The notes beneath the pieces were generated by a model. It ran no database searches and was not told the origin of the DNA. It worked only from the letters and a program-made list of their open reading frames with translations. From positions 15,585,201 to 15,649,200 of the forward strand of contig OZ038422.1 in NCBI GenBank assembly GCA_964036155.1: DNA of 64,000 nucleotides. Reading direction: 5' to 3'. Within the stretch, counting starts at the first letter, position 1. Each line of letters begins with the position of its first letter. The position numbers and the translations under genes are program-made. The stretch comes from Diploscapter coronatus (Eukaryota > Nematoda > Chromadorea > Rhabditida > Rhabditidae). Shown here piece after piece: positions 59,936 to 64,000 of this stretch.

Positions 59936-61494
59936 ATGATAACGAATACGATAGTCCTAATCGTTGACATATTTTTATTGGTTATTTGCATATTTCAAAT
60001 AACAGCGAATTTTGTCGTTCTTTATGTTTGGATGATGACAAAGCGACTCAGGAGGTAGGAACATTAAATCAGCTAATTAGATTAATCGTGTAAATTTCCA
60101 GGAATGATAACTTGATTTTGCTAGTCTCATTAGCTTTTATCGATTTTGTGTATGCAGTTTTGCAGTTCCCTTATTTGATAATTCTGATAGATGGATGGGT
60201 ACCTAACGGTTAGTAATAAAAGTATATTGAAAGTTTCATAGAATTTTGTAAAAATAGAATCGAAATGATTTTCTGTATTAGCTAAAATAAATACTTTTCG
60301 CTATGACTTTGTTCTACTTTTAACATCTTTTCTGAAACAAATGTTCACACATGAAATTGAAAATTTTGAAAAAAATAATAAACTTTCTATGATTATGAGA
60401 AAATGGGTCATTTCTAAAAGGTGCATAATAATTTTAGGGGAAAAATTCCATTACGATGCATTCGTGATAGTTCCTTTAGTCGGTCCTTCAGCATCCTTGA
60501 TGAAATCAGGCTGCACTGTCACGACAGCCATTGCAATCGATAGACTGATGGCTTTATTCTATCCCGTGAAATATTACAAACACTCAAAACGATGGTTTTA
60601 AACTAAATTTAGTATATGATTTTTCAAAGACATGATTTAGGTGGTCCATATTTGGATTTTTCATGGCTATTTTTCTAGCTTTCGTAGACTGGGTTATCCT
60701 GCAATGTCTCGTCACGGTAAAACAAGTTCCAGGCTGTAGCTCATTTGGATGCTTTACTAATAAGGTATTTTTGAGTTTGTATTCAAAACCATTTTGTACC
60801 CTTCTTGAATGACTTAATTCATGTCATTTGAAAATTTATTCTTTGAAATAACGTCATGACGATGTTTGTATCTTCTCTGAAGTCACGAATTTTTAGCCTT
60901 TCCGCGTTTGGTGGGGACTTTCAAATATGATGATGAACTCTTTCACAACTGTACTGACTCTAGTTATTTGTGTGTTTTTATGGAAACGAACTCCTAAAGA
61001 AAAGGCTCAACTACAGGAAATCGAGAAGATGAATAAGTCGAAAATCGATAAAAGTGTAGGAACGATCGATGCTCGTTGTAAAATTCTTCCGCTAAATTCT
61101 AGGCAAATCGTGTAGCAATGTACATTTTGGCGGTTGCTGGATTGATAGGAGTCGTGCCGGGAACTTTAAATGGAGTTGGGACGCTCGTTGAGTGGCCGGT
61201 TCTCAGCCTACTTTCAAATACCTTTTTTAATCCAAAATCTAGGTCTTGGATGAAATATCCTTTTTTGTTGGTACTTGTGCAACACTATCCGGACTTTCGC
61301 ACGCCTTTATCTTTGCTATGGCTCATAGAGAAATCAAACGGGAAATTTATCGACAAGTGAGATATAAAAGAAGCGTTTGCATTGGCATTTATCAAATTTA
61401 CCTATCGCAGATACTTGGTCCATTCTGCGTATCATTCAAGCTCAAGGCTATCGCCTCGGAAACCAGCCAAACGGTGATATTTTCTGTAGCATGA
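59936..61494 (+). CDS. serpentine chemoreceptor, class srbc-like
   Basis: Eight exons: 59936-60054, 60102-60208, 60438-60594, 60641-60764, 60897-61055, 61103-61198, 61243-61356 and 61411-61494, giving 319 aa. Seven membrane segments: TM1 with A-N-F-V-V-L-Y; K-R-L-R-R-N-D-N-L before TM2; TM3 S-G-C-T-V-T-T-A-I-A-I-D-R-L-M-A-L-F-Y-P; and a TM7 end H-A-F-I-F-A-M-A-H-R-E-I. The D-R-x-M-A-L-F-Y-P motif fits the srbc or a near-related class. It should be a G-protein-coupled sensor in chemosensory neurons; the ligand is unknown. A TTTTAG acceptor sits 1 nt before the ATG. The gene looks intact. Confidence 0.86.
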
Positions 61495-63504
61495 GTGTTT
61501 AAAATAATGGATGTCTGTTGTCGTTTTCTACTTGGTTGTCTTTTTTGGATAAGGGAACATTTGGATTCTTCATTTTTTTCCATTTTAGGGATTTGCGAGG
61601 CGAAAGTTCGAGTCTTTCTTTATTTACGTCTTGGAACAGTAACACTGATCGTTAGAATAACGAGATACTCATAACATTACTTTGATTAGTTTATCTTTCA
61701 ATAATTTGACCTTAACACACGTTCTAAATATTATCTTGGTGCCATTTGTACTTGAAATAGATTTGAAAATTCGATTTTATCAAAAAAGGTGCTTAACATA
61801 TTCAATTACATTCACCTAACTGTTTTATGTCCCTACGTTAGTTTCCAATGTCCGTGTGCAATAAAAACTTCGTTTCTTACGATAACTATGCAATGAATAA
61901 TGGTGTTCTATTTTGATAAATGTGTCACTTTAATCGCATTCTATAAAAAGTGAATTCGATTTTCAAGCTCATTTCCGCAATTGACAGAAAACTCGAGTTT
62001 CAGAGCCAAAGCAGAAAATCTATCTCGATTGGTGGAGGAAAAGATCTAAGAAGGCAGGAAATAACTGTGCAAACTGTTACAGTTTATTGATAGTGAAATA
62101 CATCCATTTTAAAATGAATTTGAGAACTAGTGACTGTACTTATTTGAAGCTATCTGGCAAATTATAATACATTATCTAAAATTTAATTTGACGATCTAGA
62201 ATTTTTCATCTCATATTTACACAATTTTCTTTTTAGAAAGTAATTTTTTTTACATCTATCTGGTAAAAATTTTCTAGTCAAAATAGGTCTTATTTGCAAA
62301 TGTGTATCTTAACGGATATTTTGAAATTAAATAAACCCTAATAATATCACCAAATATCGGTGCAACTTCTTTGACTAGCGGATCTCTAGCTAGATTGTAG
62401 CTGATGTATAAATTACTTGTGATAATTTTCAAAAGATTTTGTTAACACATTCTTTCTTTATTTTTATGACAGACATCTTATTCCTTTCAAATTCAGATCA
62501 TAAAATTTCCTTAGTTATCTAATTTTGTTCCGCGACTTTCACTTTTTTGCGAAAATTCGGTCACTATCCCAAATTCGATAAAATCTTTCTACTAAAATCT
62601 GAATAATAATAATAATCCGCCTTTCATCTAAAGAAACAGTTCTTGAAACCTGAGAAATTTTGATCTAATTCCCCTTTTACGCCTGGATTATAAACGAATT
62701 GCCAATTATTTTCGAGAACTTGGGCATATCGAAAGATACAAATTTAGTAAATCTTCTGATATTATGAAGATCCCCAGAAATGAATGATATGCGAATTTGT
62801 GCAGGGTACGGGGAAAAGATAATTGTTCACCCTCTCGGTTGCTTTTTCGGGTGCTAGCGAATGCACTATTTTCGCCCATGCGAGTCGACTTGAGCTCTTA
62901 GTCGAATCTTTTGAGGATTTATTTCATCTTTAGGAATGGGATAAAATAACAGCGGTCGTGTTCTACCCTGTTCGATAGAAATAACAAAGTTTTTGGGCAC
63001 GGCAGAGAAGAAGACCATCTCTTGGTCGAGGAATGACAAAAACAATAGAATAGAGCAGATGAGTGATATGAGAAAGACGCTGGGTCAGGCAAATGGCGAA
63101 AGTCTCCTGGACAGCGAAGAAATCAAAAGATCAAGACCAACAAATCCAAGTTTGAAGAAAATTATGAGGTTCAAAAATCAATTTTAGAACACGAATGGTT
63201 GAAATTGGGATAACTTATTATTGCATGCAAGATTATCACAATAAATTAGAAAAGGGAACTTAGCATTTATCGCTATCCATTATTTTATTAAACATAATTC
63301 TAATTTAATATTTATTGAGCAGTAAACACTGAGATAGTTATTTGGTATAAAGCAGGAATTTCGACATCCGAAGTGGAAAGTTTCAATTTGATCTTCCCCA
63401 TAACTTATCAATTTCTAGTTCTTCTGTCAAAATTCCTAGAATCCGTGTTATTCTCTATAAAAACCGATCTATGATGAAACTCAAATATATACAGAAAATT
63501 CATC
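61495..63504. other. intergenic
   Basis: About 2 kb, AT-rich. One stretch (62995-63187, +) could be a terminal coding exon: hydrophilic, ending I-M-R-F-K-N-Q-F, stop. It has no ATG at its start and no convincing acceptor, so it is not called as a gene. Confidence 0.4.
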
Positions 63505-63869
63505 TCATTGCTTGTTGAAATAGGCTTTCATGGCAGGAATTGTGGGTAGCACAATGTAGCCTGAAGCTCCTGGAGGCGTTGTTGAGTTCATGTTGCCGAT
63601 CGACTAAAATTAGCTTTGCCCGATCTCTAAACGATCGATCCCGAAACGACTCACATGAATATTGGCAAAGTTGGTTTCACTTGAAATCGGAAGTGGCTGC
63701 GTGCCGAAACCTTGAATAGAAAATCCAGTATTTGAGTTAGAGCTGCAAATTGACGAGTCAGAAACATGAATCAAACAAAAACGACTTACTCATTTCCATT
63801 ATTCATACCCAAGTCGCTGAAGGCGTTCCTCTTCTGGTTGTTATTATTATTGTTATTGTTGAAAGCCAT
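63505..63869 (-). CDS. small Asn-rich protein
   Basis: Three exons: 63869-63790, 63742-63655 and 63603-63505, giving 88 aa. It opens M-A-F-N followed by a run of seven or more Asn, then Q-K-R-N-A-F-S-D-L-G-M-N-N-G-N and a Ser/Thr/Pro/Gly-rich remainder ending Y-F-N-K-Q. No signal peptide, cysteines or known domain are present. A TTTTCAG acceptor lies about 30 nt before the ATG. The family is unknown; the consistent phases and splice sites support a real gene. Confidence 0.7.
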
Positions 63870-64000
63870 AAGTACGAGTTTATAGAATTTTGAATTTGGA
63901 TCTGAAAACATAACCTATGAAATATGATTTTAAAATATTAAAGTGAAGAAATTTAAATTCCGCCGAGCAATTTCTAATGTCTTGAATTTAATTCAAAACT

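Noticed and set aside
61570..61625. T-arm-like GAAAG-TTCGAGT-CTTTC
   Set aside because: A perfect T-arm look, but no acceptor stem, D arm or anticodon arm can be placed upstream.
62993..63187. Hydrophilic open frame on the plus strand
   Set aside because: It begins without an ATG and no acceptor or upstream exon can be found; kept only as a note in the intergenic entry.
1..64000. CRISPR arrays, prophage, bacterial operons, rRNA
   Set aside because: Intron-rich eukaryotic genes throughout; no regularly spaced direct repeats or rRNA-like sequence were seen.

Overview
This is a window of nematode nuclear DNA. Three things point that way. The receptor genes belong to the nematode-specific chemoreceptor classes srsx and srbc. 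There is a cluster of small secreted proteins resembling the nematode mig-18 type fibronectin-I domain. Many genes have a 3' splice acceptor of the TTTCAG type 0-35 nt before their ATG with no donor upstream, as expected for spliced-leader trans-splicing. Introns are mostly 41-60 nt or a few hundred nt, with (T)TTCAG acceptors. The species cannot be named from the sequence. Gene models were built by eye from splice sites, reading phase and family conservation, and the phases close in every model given with confidence above 0.6.

Layout: 0.2-2.6 kb holds two tandem Cys-rich secreted protein genes (-), 3.5-6.4 kb an srsx chemoreceptor (-), and 7.4-9.8 kb a short-chain dehydrogenase of the sniffer/C-factor type (-). 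From 9.8 to 16 kb lies a long non-coding leader region. From 16 to 31.1 kb runs the 24-exon lin-2/CASK orthologue (+): pseudokinase, two L27, PDZ, SH3 and guanylate kinase domains. Intron 2 of lin-2 carries a complete antisense gene for a large P-loop GTPase. Intron 11 carries what looks like an alternative first exon for a kinase-less isoform, and a one-exon membrane protein gene.

31.9-34.6 kb is a probable two-gene operon (-). 35.7-38.3 kb has two paralogous secreted basic proteins with a PPDVR motif (-). 39.1-41.3 kb is a CYP4-like cytochrome P450 (-) and 41.9-44.7 kb is the ribosome-biogenesis factor NOC4 (-). 45.4-50.8 kb holds five mig-18-like secreted genes (-), 51.2-52.7 kb a C-type lectin (-) and 53.3-54.4 kb a four-pass membrane protein (-). 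55.5-59.9 kb is nearly gene-free, 59.9-61.5 kb is an srbc chemoreceptor (+), and 63.5-63.9 kb is a small Asn-rich protein (-).

Miniature inverted-repeat elements are scattered through introns and flanks. Six are hAT-like, with 8-bp target duplications (some decayed). Six are mariner-like, most with TA flanks. Three more have long inverted arms. Five introns use, or appear to use, GC-AG splice sites. The most unusual structures are the antisense GTPase gene inside the CASK kinase-coding region, the second CASK start, and the GC-AG introns.
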